Below, in pieces: positions 35,405 to 43,696 of a stretch of 64,000 bases of DNA. Origin of the DNA: Fastidiosipila sp. (GTDB lineage: Bacteria; Bacillota; Clostridia; Saccharofermentanales; DTU023); contig JAAZGO010000028.1 of assembly GCA_012511175.1 (NCBI GenBank), positions 1 through 64,000 on the forward strand, given 5' to 3'. Position 1 is the stretch's first letter, and every line of letters starts with the position of its first letter. Under the pieces are notes generated by a model. It had not been told where the DNA came from. It did no database searches and worked only from the letters and a program-made list of their open reading frames with translations. The position numbers and the translations under genes are program-made.

Positions 35405-37461
35405 AATTTTTCCTCCCGGAAGGCTTTGGATCGGCTGAATCCAAACCAGGCGATAAAGATCAGCACCAGTGAGACGATCAGGGTGATGGCGGAGCCGATC
35501 CCCTGGTACTGCTTCTGAATGGTCAGTTTGTAGATGTAGGAGATCAAAAGGTCGGATGAGCCGGCGATGTTGCCATATTTGGTTGGCTCGAAGGGTCCGC
35601 CTCCGTTAAAAAGGTAAATGATTGAGAAATTATTGAAATTGAAGGTGTACTGGCCGATCAGGAGCGGGGCGGTCTGGAAGAGCAAAATCGGGATGGTGAT
35701 GTGGCGGGTCGCCTGAAAACCAGTAGCTCCGTCAATCTTCGCCGCCTCGTAAAGGTCGCCCGGGATGCCCTGCAGGATCCCCGTACATAAGAGAAAGACA
35801 TAGGAACTCCCCAACCAGCCTTGGAGCAGGATCAGAACAATGCGGGTGCCCCAGGCCGAGTACTTGATATTGGTGATCTGGCCTGTCAGCGACGAGAGAA
35901 CGCTGGTCAAGGGGCCGTCCGGGGAAAACATGATTGAAAAGAACATGATGGTGATGAAGGCCGGTACGGCCCATGGAAGCAGGTAGACGGTCCGGAAAAG
36001 ACGTTTGCCGTAGATGCGGTCCTGGTTGACCAGCAGGGCGAGTACGAAACCAATCAAGATGGCAAGCGAAGTCGCCAGCAGTGTCCAGATGACCGTCCAG
36101 CCGGTGATATGCCAGAAAGGTCCTCCGGCGATCCCCTGCCCCAAGGCAATCTGCTTGTAATTGGCCAGCCCCGTCCAATTGAATTTCGACTGGTGCGAGG
36201 GATCGTAATTGGTGAAAGAAATCAGGATGGTCACGGCAATGGGCAGAAGAACAATGAAGATGGTCACCAGCGCTGCAGGGGCGGAAGCGAAAAAGGGAAA
36301 GCCGTCACGTTTGATAGCCGTCCTTGTTTCAAACCAGTTATAGCGCCTGACACCCTTGATCATTTTCTTCTCAACCCGGTTGACGTCCCTGAAAGACTGG
36401 TAAAGGATCAAAAGCCCCATCAGCAGGAGGATAATGGCGATGACGCCTTCCACCATAAAAATGACGGAACGGTCAAGCCGGGATCCGTCCCTGGCCAGGG
36501 AGATCAGGCCGAACAGGCCTTTCCCCCGGTAGTTGCCGCGTCCCAGTGCGTAGGGAATGGCGATCAGGTAGGTGAAAAACGATCCGATGACGAAAAAGAG
36601 GGCTTTCAAAGGCTGCCCCAGGAGAAATTGTCCCAGACCGGGAAGAGGCCAGGTCAGATAAGAAACCAGGGGACGGCGCTTGGCAATTTCAACCGGTGTC
36701 CTGCGGCGAAGATCCGACAGGTCAGAATCCAAAACGCGCAGCTTGCTTTTTTTGTCGCGGCGGAGCTGGTGTTTTGCATAGCGAACCCGTTCCTTTTGCG
36801 CCTTGACTGGGAGCTGACGGCGCATGACCCCGATCTGATCTCTGGCTGCGAGGCTCCGCTCTTTTTTTTCGTTGTTGAATGCTTTGGCGGAGATGGTTCC
36901 TTCCCGGTAGGACGCTTTCAATTCTTTCTTCTGCTCGCGAAGCAGGGCCAAACGTTCCTTCCGGGCAGACGAAAAAGCTTCTCTTTCTTCTTTTTGACCG
37001 GCAGCCCTGGCCTCCGTCAGAGCCTCCCGGGCGGCCGTCAGTTCACCGAGAACAGCGCGCCGCTCCGCGGCGATCAGCGGGAGCTGGCGGGCGGTTTCCA
37101 GATGCTGTTTATGACGGAGCTCAAAGTCATAGTCAAGGTCGATCAGCGGTTCGTAGAAAGCAGCGCGGGCTTCACTCTCTTTCGCCTTGACCAGCCAGCT
37201 TCGAATGACCGGATCTTCATCGCTCCCGATCTCGAAAGTCTTTTTCCGCCCGGATTGCTGCCGCAGGAAAATCTTCTCTGCCGCCAGAGCCTCAGCCCGT
37301 CGCGCCTGATATTCATTAAGGGCCTCTTCCGTGATCTCAGGCGTCCCTGGAGGAGATTCGCGGTCACCCGCGGCTTCCATGGCAGCTTGATGCGCAAGGA
37401 GCAAGTTCTTCCTGGGGTATTGGTTGCCAATTTCGTCAAGGACGGTCTCGGGATACCTCAT
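35401..37461 (-). CDS. MalF-type permease with long coiled-coil N-terminal extension
   Basis: A 686-residue sugar permease. The last ~290 residues are a normal MalF core: FASAPAALVTIFIVLLPIAV, VYLLPWAVPAFITIMFFSIMF and the EAA loop GDLYEAAKIDGATGFQATRH. Before it lie about 260 highly charged residues of heptad-like, Lys/Arg/Glu/Ala-rich sequence with no signal peptide (for example QKEEREAFSSARKERLALLR and LAARDQIGVMRRQL), and then three additional membrane segments around residues 267-350. Most MalF proteins of about 290-500 aa lack the coiled-coil part. It likely stays in the cytosol and may bind a partner or the membrane face; its role is unknown. The gene after the small membrane protein gene. 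Confidence 0.87.
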   Translation of the reverse strand: MRYPETVLDEIGNQYPRKNLLLAHQAAMEAAGDRESPPGTPEITEEALNEYQARRAEALAAEKIFLRQQSGRKKTFEIGSDEDPVIRSWLVKAKESEARAAFYEPLIDLDYDFELRHKQHLETARQLPLIAAERRAVLGELTAAREALTEARAAGQKEEREAFSSARKERLALLREQKKELKASYREGTISAKAFNNEKKERSLAARDQIGVMRRQLPVKAQKERVRYAKHQLRRDKKSKLRVLDSDLSDLRRRTPVEIAKRRPLVSYLTWPLPGLGQFLLGQPLKALFFVIGSFFTYLIAIPYALGRGNYRGKGLFGLISLARDGSRLDRSVIFMVEGVIAIILLLMGLLILYQSFRDVNRVEKKMIKGVRRYNWFETRTAIKRDGFPFFASAPAALVTIFIVLLPIAVTILISFTNYDPSHQSKFNWTGLANYKQIALGQGIAGGPFWHITGWTVIWTLLATSLAILIGFVLALLVNQDRIYGKRLFRTVYLLPWAVPAFITIMFFSIMFSPDGPLTSVLSSLTGQITNIKYSAWGTRIVLILLQGWLGSSYVFLLCTGILQGIPGDLYEAAKIDGATGFQATRHITIPILLFQTAPLLIGQYTFNFNNFSIIYLFNGGGPFEPTKYGNIAGSSDLLISYIYKLTIQKQYQGIGSAITLIVSLVLIFIAWFGFSRSKAFREEKL

Positions 37462-37479
37462 GCCTACCTCTTTCCATGG

Positions 37480-37920
37480 CTATTCACGTTTGAGCCGGTG
37501 AATGTTAATCACAACAAGAAAAAGCCCGGCCCACAAGAGCAAAGTCAGGTACCAGGCCGGGGAGGATGTGTCAAAAGCCAGCAGTTTCCACATAGCCGCG
37601 ATCAAGATGACAGCGCCCCAGATCAGCCGATAGGCGGGCGGTGTTCCCACTTTCCTGATGGTGAAATAGGTGTAAAGGGAAAGTGAGACGGGGATCAGGA
37701 TGTCCAAAAGAAACTGTGTCAGGATAAAAGCGGAATAGTCGCCGCTCCCAGCCTCGGGAAACAGGTCCTGCCAAAGCTTGAAGGCATCAGGCCCCGTCAG
37801 GAGGGCCGCTTCCAGCGAAGCCAGCAAAACAAGTCCTGCGCACAAAGAGATAAGGACAGTCAATTGCCGGCTGTGCCGGCGCCTGGCCTCATCCAGCTTG
37901 ACTTGTCGAGCCTCTTGCAT
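37480..37920 (-). CDS. four-helix membrane protein in sugar importer operon
   Basis: 146 residues of no family I recognise. A basic N-terminus (VKLDEARRRHSRQ) leads to four membrane helices near residues 20-40, 65-88, 98-114 and 122-139, ending in HRLKRE. It sits between the binding-protein gene and the extended MalF gene, 18 bases before the latter, so it belongs to the operon. Both this protein and the MalF extension are additions to a standard importer, so they may work together; that is inference. Confidence 0.65.
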   Translation of the reverse strand: MQEARQVKLDEARRRHSRQLTVLISLCAGLVLLASLEAALLTGPDAFKLWQDLFPEAGSGDYSAFILTQFLLDILIPVSLSLYTYFTIRKVGTPPAYRLIWGAVILIAAMWKLLAFDTSSPAWYLTLLLWAGLFLVVINIHRLKRE

Positions 37921-37983
37921 GCCCCCCCCTTAAAACAAGAATCTTCTGCCTTTCATCATAAACGAAAAGATGAGAAAAATTAA

Positions 37984-38018
37984 CAAGGGCGGGGAATCCT
38001 GGGACTCTCCCGCCCTTG
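37984..38018 (-). terminator. hairpin after sugar-binding protein gene
   Basis: Ten-bp arms CAAGGGCGGG (37984-37993) and CCCGCCCTTG (38009-38018), followed in the reading direction by TTAATTTTTCTC. It should act as a partial terminator between the binding-protein gene and the membrane-subunit genes. Confidence 0.65.
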
Positions 38019-38049
38019 AACAGTTTGTCAGCCTTCAGGCGCGGATGAA

Positions 38050-39411
38050 CTATTTCAAGTCCGCCATCATGGCGTCAAAGGAAGCTTTGAGCTGCCCGTA
38101 AGCCGCTTCGATCCCCGCAGGAACCACACTGTTCCATGAGAGTACGGCATTTTTCCAGGTATCCCATACGGGACCGAATTCCTGGAAGAGCGGGCGGCCT
38201 GGTGATACATGGAAAGAGTCGATTACGGCTGCAATGACCTTCTTGTCGATCTCGTCCAGGTCGGAGGCGGCATAGGCGCCGGCTGTCACGTTCTCAAGAA
38301 TTTTGCCGGTTGCCTTGAAAAGATCAACGGCATATTCAGGGTTGACGATTTCACCGATCATGGCCTCGGCCAGTTCCACCTTGGCCTGATCCTCCTCGAT
38401 GCGGGGGTTAATGGCAAGGCCCCAGCCTCCCTGCCAGTGGCGCAGAGGCTGGCCTGCGACGGTGATGTGGCCAATGGGGTAGATGCCCAGATCTTGCCCG
38501 TCATTGGTCATCCCTTTCATGGCGCCCGTTTCCCAGGGCCCGCCGATGCGGAAAACGCCGCTGTTGCCGCTTGTGAATTTCTCATCAATGTAGCCCCAGC
38601 CAGCTTCGGGGTCAAAGAGCGTGGAGTTGCTGTCGTAATTAAGCTTCCAGTAGTTATAAAGAACTGTAAGCGCAGCCTTTTTCCCCGCTTCCAGGTCGCC
38701 CCAGGCGGTAGTCAGGTCCGAAACGAATCCGTCTCCCTCCTCCTTCAGGAGCGCGATGTCAGCCGAGTTAGTCAGAGCCACGCCAAACCAGGCGTCAAAG
38801 ACGGGCAGCAGGATGTGCGCCGGATTTTCCACCTCATCCAGTTCGGCCGTCTTGGCAGGATCGATCCCTTCGGCTCCAGCATTCTTCACGTTGGCAAAGA
38901 CAACCAGCGTTTCAATGTTGAAGGGGAAGGCAAGGTACTCGCCGTCGAGTTTGAAGAGTCCGCCAAGGCCGTCGTCAAAATTGCTCCAGCCACCGAGACG
39001 GGCGGCGATTTTCTGTCCGTCGATGGCACCGAGCAGGTCCTTGCCGGCCAGGCCGGTCAGGCGGTCAGCAGGCAGTGCAAAAACATCGGCAACGTCAGGA
39101 TTGCTGGCATCCGTCTCATCCAGAATGCCAATGTGATCAAAGGATCCAATCTCCTGGAGATGGATCTTAACGTCAGGATTGGCATCGGTGATACGTTTAG
39201 CGGCAGCTTCATAGTAAGCCATCCACTCTTTTTCCACCTGCACTGTAATTTCCGCAGCTTCAAGCCCGGTCGGCGGTTCAGGTTCTCCCGCACCCTCGGT
39301 TTTGGCCGGCTCGGTCGGTCCTGTCGGTTCCGGCGTCACCTTGGGGGCACACCCGGCAACCAGCGCGAAGACGAGAACGAGGGCCAGAATGATCATCAGA
39401 TATTTTTTCAT
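38050..39411 (-). CDS. sugar ABC transporter substrate-binding lipoprotein (MalE type)
   Basis: Extracellular receptor of the CUT1 importer. MKKYLMIILALVLVFALVAG is followed by the lipobox Cys, then a Pro/Glu/Thr linker. Family 1 binding-protein features: EITVQVEKEWMAYYEAAAKR near residue 53, ADVFALPADRLTGLAGKDLL near 105, GVFRIGGPWETGAMKG near 285 and HWQGGWGLAINP near 320. I put the start at 39411, where GGAGGACAAT directly precedes the ATG; the frame is open 47 codons further without such a site. Maltose/maltodextrin as ligand is inferred from the neighbouring malQ. Length is 453 aa. Confidence 0.92.
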   Translation of the reverse strand: MKKYLMIILALVLVFALVAGCAPKVTPEPTGPTEPAKTEGAGEPEPPTGLEAAEITVQVEKEWMAYYEAAAKRITDANPDVKIHLQEIGSFDHIGILDETDASNPDVADVFALPADRLTGLAGKDLLGAIDGQKIAARLGGWSNFDDGLGGLFKLDGEYLAFPFNIETLVVFANVKNAGAEGIDPAKTAELDEVENPAHILLPVFDAWFGVALTNSADIALLKEEGDGFVSDLTTAWGDLEAGKKAALTVLYNYWKLNYDSNSTLFDPEAGWGYIDEKFTSGNSGVFRIGGPWETGAMKGMTNDGQDLGIYPIGHITVAGQPLRHWQGGWGLAINPRIEEDQAKVELAEAMIGEIVNPEYAVDLFKATGKILENVTAGAYAASDLDEIDKKVIAAVIDSFHVSPGRPLFQEFGPVWDTWKNAVLSWNSVVPAGIEAAYGQLKASFDAMMADLK

Positions 39412-39492
39412 ATTGTCCTCCATTGATTTGTTGAATGTCCGTAGAGACTTTCGAAAACTGCAAATTTTTCTTGTCAAATTGATGACAGCTGC

Positions 39493-39521
39493 ATTATAGT
39501 TACAAGAGATAGGGCGAACAA
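39493..39521 (-). promoter_or_regulatory. promoter of malto-oligosaccharide importer operon
   Basis: Perfect -10 TATAAT at 39493-39498, 17-base spacer and TTGTTC at 39516-39521, about 80 bases before the binding-protein ATG. A partial inverted repeat TGTCAaattTGACA-like text (TTGTCAAATTGATGACA on the plus strand, 39472-39488) lies just downstream and could be an operator. Confidence 0.6.
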
Positions 39522-39587
39522 GCACAGACGATACCTGTAACGTAGGGCGCATGACTTTTTATTGCATTTCACCGGACGGAGGCTCAA

Positions 39588-40031
39588 GTGGCAGCCCGCA
39601 CCGCAATTACCTTCATTTTGCAACCAGTCGATTTCGACCTGATATTCGCCGTGCTTTTCTACGGGGGCCTGATCCTGGCCGCTTTTCTTTTAATCATGTG
39701 GGTGCTCACAAAATTCGCCGGCTTTTTCTTCAAGGCAAAACTCCAGGACGATATCAGGAAACATGGGCTTGCCGATGTGGCAATCCGGGAAGTTGACAGT
39801 CAAACCTTTGACGACACCCTGGCCAACGCCATCATGGGCTATGGTATTGCCGGATCGCTCGGAGCTGCCCTGGGTGCCCTGTCGGGGGGAGAACATGAAA
39901 AAGTCAAATCCATCCGTTTCTGGATCAAGCTGGGCAATGGTGAAAAAAGAGACGTTACCTTGAGCCCGCGGGACAGCGTTTGCCAGGAATTGCTCCTTTT
40001 CATTGATAAGCGCGACTTCGACAACTGGTAG
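39588..40031 (+). CDS. membrane-anchored protein, function unknown
   Basis: 147 residues. One strong membrane helix near 17-41 (IFAVLFYGGLILAAFLLIMW), then a cytosolic part with a short glycine-rich hydrophobic stretch (IMGYGIAGSLGAALGALSGG) near 83-102 and a C-terminal beta-like segment (KSIRFWIKLGNGEKRDVTLS). I do not recognise the family. The GTG start is supported by GGAGG 6 bases upstream. It is followed 38 bases later by the GNAT-HEAT gene in the same direction. Confidence 0.65.
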   Translation: MAARTAITFILQPVDFDLIFAVLFYGGLILAAFLLIMWVLTKFAGFFFKAKLQDDIRKHGLADVAIREVDSQTFDDTLANAIMGYGIAGSLGAALGALSGGEHEKVKSIRFWIKLGNGEKRDVTLSPRDSVCQELLLFIDKRDFDNW

Positions 40032-40069
40032 AAAGAATTCCCGGACCCGGACATTATCGGAGGCGGACC

Positions 40070-41023
40070 ATGTACCTGGAAACAGACCGCTTGATTATCA
40101 GAGATCTGGATGAGTCCATGGCAAGGGATATCCACTTCCTTTCCGTCGACGACGAAAATCGCCGTTTTGTGCCGGACGAGGTCTTTGAAACCGAAGAGGA
40201 GGCGAGATCCGCCATCCGTCACCTGATCTCCTGCTGCCAGAGTGCTGACGGTCCCTTTGTCTATGCCGTCCTTCTCCATGATGGGAGGCAGATCGGCCAT
40301 GTGCAGCTGGTCAAAATCCAAAAGGGCTGGGAGATCGGTTTTCACACCGGCCAGGCTTACAGATGCCGTGGCTACGCGACAGAAGCAGTCAGGGCCTTCC
40401 TTCCCGCAATCATGGACCGTCTCGGCATCCCTGTCATCCATGGCATCTGCAATGCAGGCAACCTCGCTTCGCGAAAAGTGTTGGAAAAGTGCGGATTTAC
40501 CCTGATCGAAGAGGGCCCCGGCTGTTACCAGGGTGAAATCCGCCCTGTCTGCAGGTACCTTTATTACGGGGTTTCCAAAATTGAAGACTTGCTGGATCAG
40601 CTGGACTCCCGTGACCAGGTTCGTGCCTATGAAGCCCTCAAAGTCCTGGAAGCTGTCAGCCGGGAGGCGGATTGGGTTTACCCCTTTTTCGAGAGATTGA
40701 CTTCCATGCTCAACCATCCCAGTTCCTACATCCGGACCCGCGGCCTGGCCCTCATCACGGCCAACGCCCGCTGGGACAAAGCAGGACGAATCGACGGCAT
40801 CCTGGATTCTTTGCTTGAGCAGGTCGCTGATCCTTCTCCAATCACCGCCCGGCAATGCATTAAAGCTTTGCCTCTTATTGCCTGCCATCGGCCGGCGCTG
40901 AAATCAAAGATAGTGAAAGCTCTGACGTCCATTGATCTTTCAGGCCGTAAGACGAGCATGAGGGGGCTATTGGAGAAAGACATCCAGGCTGCCTTGAACC
41001 GGCTTGAGAAGGAATGTCCCTGA
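40070..41023 (+). CDS. GNAT acetyltransferase fused to HEAT-like repeat domain
   Basis: A two-domain protein of 317 aa. Residues 1-165 are a RimJ/RimL-type GNAT domain: LETDRLIIRDL at the start, acetyl-CoA loop GQAYRCRGYATEAVRAFLP near 99 and CNAGNLASRKVLEKCGF near 129. Residues from about 175 are all-helical and HEAT/ARM-like (AYEALKVLEAVSREAD, then SSYIRTRGLALITANARWD and ITARQCIKALPLIA), similar to stand-alone proteins often labelled SufBD-associated. RBS GGAGG is 8 bases before the ATG. The repeat part may recruit the protein to be acetylated; this is inference. Confidence 0.82.
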   Translation: MYLETDRLIIRDLDESMARDIHFLSVDDENRRFVPDEVFETEEEARSAIRHLISCCQSADGPFVYAVLLHDGRQIGHVQLVKIQKGWEIGFHTGQAYRCRGYATEAVRAFLPAIMDRLGIPVIHGICNAGNLASRKVLEKCGFTLIEEGPGCYQGEIRPVCRYLYYGVSKIEDLLDQLDSRDQVRAYEALKVLEAVSREADWVYPFFERLTSMLNHPSSYIRTRGLALITANARWDKAGRIDGILDSLLEQVADPSPITARQCIKALPLIACHRPALKSKIVKALTSIDLSGRKTSMRGLLEKDIQAALNRLEKECP

Positions 41024-41050
41024 CAGAGAAGGTCAACCTTCTGTTCCCAA

Positions 41051-41290
41051 GCAGAAGTCAAACTGTCAAGTATCGATGCCACAATAAACAGTGCTTATGA
41101 AGGGATTCATCGCATCCTTTGGGGACCCGGCATTCTGTTCAATCAAGACCCGACTTGTGAGGCGCTGACTCCTGCTGGCCGGTATGGCAACGCCTGCCTC
41201 ACGCTGTTCACCCGCCTGGGCCTCTTGGAATTATTGGGCCTGCTCCTTTATTTTTTGCCGTACGCACTTCAGCCGATGCCTTTTCATCCA
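41051..41290 (+). pseudogene. possible remnant of a membrane transporter gene
   Basis: The 536-base gap 41024-41559 has no intact gene. One frame from 41051 to the TAA at 41288-41290 reads protein-like text without any start codon: SSIDATINSAYEGIHRILWG, then PGILF and, further on, LGLLELLGLLLYFLPYAL. The first part resembles the N-terminus of sodium:alanine symporters, where a short helix precedes a WGP motif. It may be a decayed copy, but resemblance is short and I cannot test it. A -10-like TATACT at 41512 precedes pfkA. Confidence 0.2.
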
Positions 41291-41559
41291 CCTGCAGCAA
41301 TCGGATAAGATGGAGCGATCAAGCTTTCAATGTATTCGACCGGCTGGACTTTTATTTTCCCTGATCGCCATTATTCCCATTTACTTCTCCATCCACCGCT
41401 GAGCAGGGCTACGACTCGTCGCCCATCCTGAAGTTTCCGGGAAATGGAAAACAACCGAAAGATCCCAATCGGCTGATCCGCCTGGCAGGTTTCCGGACTT
41501 TTGGGTTAGGCTATACTTGGCTGGAAGTTAAAGTTGTCGAGCGGAAAGAGGATTCAGCC

Positions 41560-42573
41560 ATGTCTGATAGGAGAAAACACAAGTTGGCGCCATGGTCCCG
41601 GGACAGGGGCATCCGAACGGTCGGTGTGCTGACCAGCGGCGGCGACGCCCCGGGCATGAACGCGGCCATCCGTGCCGTCGTACGGGAAGGCTTGCACCAG
41701 GAATATAAAATGCTGGGCTGCCGGCGCGGCTTCCACGGCTTGTGCCAGGGGGACATCATCGAATTGGGCGACCGCTCCGTTTCAGGGCGCCTGCAGCACG
41801 GGGGGACCTTTCTGATGACGGCCCGAAGCCAGGCTTTCAACTCACCTGAGGGTGTCCAAAAAGCCTTTGAGATGTGCCAGGCCTTCAATATGGATGCCCT
41901 GGTGGTCATCGGGGGCGATGGTTCACTGCGGGGAGCCTTGGATCTTGCCCGGCTGGGCTTGCCTGTCGTCGGTATCCCGAGCACCATTGATAATGATGTG
42001 GGCTGTTCCGGTTATGCCATTGGCTATGACACGGCCCTCAACACGGCCATGGAGGCAATCGACAAGCTCCGGGACACGGCGTCCTCGCATGAACGTTGCA
42101 GCTGCATTGAGGTAATGGGCCGAAAGACAGGTTATATTGCCTTGAATGTAGGCCTGTCCTGTGGGGCGGAAGTCATCCTGATCCCCGAAGTGAAAATTGA
42201 TTTTGACAAGGGCGTGGTCCGCCGTTTGCTGGAATGCCACGAAAAAGGCAAGCAGCACTATATTGTGGTCGTTGCGGAAGGTGCCGGCAATACGGTTGAA
42301 ATCAGCAGAAGGATTGAAGAAGAAACCGGCATTGAATCCAGGGTCACCATCCTGGGTCACTTGCAACGCGGGGGGAGTCCCTCTGTCAGGGATCGCATCA
42401 TGGCCAGCCGGATGGGTTCTGCTGCCATCAAAAGCCTGGTTGCCGGCGAATATGGACATGTGGTGGCCTATCGGCAGGGCCGGATCACCACCATCGAAAT
42501 TGAAGAAGCTTTGCAAATGTCGAAAACCATCTCCCGCGAAGAACTTGATATGGCTTACAGGATCGCGCTTTGA
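41560..42573 (+). CDS. pfkA: 6-phosphofructokinase
   Basis: Phosphorylates fructose 6-phosphate to fructose 1,6-bisphosphate, the committed step of glycolysis. Marks are VLTSGGDAPGMNAAIRAVVR near residues 24-43, VVIGGDGSLRGALDLAR near 117, PSTIDNDVGCSGYAIGYDTA near 144, MGRKTGYIAL near 187 and LGHLQRGGSPSVRDRIMASR near 267. Gly in GGDG, where PPi-dependent enzymes have Asp, points to ATP use. A 17-residue basic N-terminal tail precedes the usual start. Length is 337 aa; AGAGG lies before the ATG. It would draw on the sugars supplied by the importer and ROK kinase. Confidence 0.94.
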   Translation: MSDRRKHKLAPWSRDRGIRTVGVLTSGGDAPGMNAAIRAVVREGLHQEYKMLGCRRGFHGLCQGDIIELGDRSVSGRLQHGGTFLMTARSQAFNSPEGVQKAFEMCQAFNMDALVVIGGDGSLRGALDLARLGLPVVGIPSTIDNDVGCSGYAIGYDTALNTAMEAIDKLRDTASSHERCSCIEVMGRKTGYIALNVGLSCGAEVILIPEVKIDFDKGVVRRLLECHEKGKQHYIVVVAEGAGNTVEISRRIEEETGIESRVTILGHLQRGGSPSVRDRIMASRMGSAAIKSLVAGEYGHVVAYRQGRITTIEIEEALQMSKTISREELDMAYRIAL

Positions 42574-42588
42574 TCTTTCGGCCGAAAT

Positions 42589-43119
42589 TCATGGACGCAG
42601 ACGCATGCGAAGTTCGGTCCCATGGGCCTTGGTACGCTCAGTTCCGTCAAACTCAAAACCGTAGCGCCGATAAAAGCGGATAGCCTTTTCGTTGCCTTTG
42701 AGGACCCAAAGGATCACTTGCGGCCTGTCAGCCAGCTCAGCCATGGTAGCCTTCATCAGTTGAAGTCCGAGTCCCTGACCTTGAAAAGCGCGAAGAAGAT
42801 AGAGGGCGATGACTTCACCCGCTTGCCCCAAGTCGGGATCATGACTTTCGCCAAAGCAGGAAAAGCCAATGACCTGATCATTTTTTTTCAAAACAAGGGT
42901 ATTCTGAGGCCAGCTGTGTGCCCAGGACACAGTTTGCTCGAGGCTCAGCTTGTCCAGACACGCCTGGGGCATCAACCCCGCATAAGTTTCCTGCCAGCTT
43001 TTCCAATGGACGTAACCCTTGCCATCCATTTCTTCATCCGTTTTCATAGGTGCAATGGTGACTTTACTTCGCATAACCCGATCCTGCCCATCTGACGCGC
43101 TGGTTATGATCTTCCGCAT
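42589..43119 (-). CDS. GNAT family N-acetyltransferase
   Basis: 176 residues with the GNAT fold: WQETYAGLMPQACLDKLSLE near 42-61, the beta-4/acetyl-CoA loop VIALYLLRAFQGQGLGLQLM near 103-122 and NEKAIRFYRRYGFEFDGTE near 144. It acetylates an amine of unknown identity. The start is uncertain: ATG at 43119 has no clear ribosome site, and ATG at 43074 is an alternative that keeps the whole domain. It is convergent with pfkA, 15 bases apart. Confidence 0.85.
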   Translation of the reverse strand: MRKIITSASDGQDRVMRSKVTIAPMKTDEEMDGKGYVHWKSWQETYAGLMPQACLDKLSLEQTVSWAHSWPQNTLVLKKNDQVIGFSCFGESHDPDLGQAGEVIALYLLRAFQGQGLGLQLMKATMAELADRPQVILWVLKGNEKAIRFYRRYGFEFDGTERTKAHGTELRMRLRP

Positions 43120-43282
43120 GGATCTGTGGAATGATTCGGGGACTGACCCGTTTCGAGTATAACACCCCGCTCGCTTGCCGTCCCCAATAAGATACCGGGT
43201 AACTTCAGGTTGACTTGGGGCCGGCTGGCGCCTAACCTAAATGAAAGGCCTCCCGGCGCAAAAAAGAACAGGACATGCAGAC

Positions 43283-43696
43283 ATGAAAAATAATGAGATT
43301 TCCTGGCTTGACGCCAGCCGGCTGCAGCCGTCGCAGTTCTACATTAACGAAGCAAAATTGAAGATCTTGAGGATGAACTTCGACCCCGCTTTATGCGACC
43401 CGGTTCCCGTCAAGGAGCTGGACGGGCAGTTAGTCATGACAGATGGCCACACCCGGGCCTGTTTCATGATTCTTGAGGGTTACCGATCGATCCCGGTCAT
43501 CAGGGAGACAGCTGATTTGAACTGGCAGGCTTATCGGATCAATGTCAGGGACTGCCGGAAAAGGGGAATCAGGTCCGCTCTGGATTTACCCCGATGCATT
43601 GTGCCGAGTGACATTTTTGAGGAAAATTGGAATACCTACTGCGACAGGGTTCAGAGCAGCCTGGCCCAAAAACAGCCTGACCTTCAGAAAGGATAA
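43283..43696 (+). CDS. ParB-like nuclease-fold protein
   Basis: 137 residues. It resembles the ParB/Sulfiredoxin fold: LDASRLQPSQFYINEAKL at 7-24, then PVPVKELDGQLVMTDGHTRA near 46-65, where the GHxR-like box GHTRACFMILEGY is the family hallmark, and SIPVI. There is no helix-turn-helix, so it is not a partition protein. Small ParB-like proteins of this type are known as free-standing genes with unknown roles. I chose ATG 43283, preceded by ACAGGAC; the frame opens at 43241. Its 3' end overlaps the convergent gene by 13 bases. Confidence 0.7.
   Translation: MKNNEISWLDASRLQPSQFYINEAKLKILRMNFDPALCDPVPVKELDGQLVMTDGHTRACFMILEGYRSIPVIRETADLNWQAYRINVRDCRKRGIRSALDLPRCIVPSDIFEENWNTYCDRVQSSLAQKQPDLQKG

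Noticed and set aside
36109-37686. 525-codon open frame on the plus strand opposite the MalF-type gene
   Set aside because: It is antisense to a permease with clear family motifs; the charged, GC-rich coiled-coil codons of that gene leave the opposite frame open. The reading has no domain or sensible composition.
38209-39426. 405-codon open frame opposite the sugar-binding protein gene
   Set aside because: Antisense shadow of a well-supported lipoprotein gene; no ribosome site or recognisable protein.
41184-41402. 72-codon frame with a hydrophobic C-terminus
   Set aside because: No ribosome site, odd Cys/Ser/Trp-rich composition, and it overlaps another frame that looks more protein-like.
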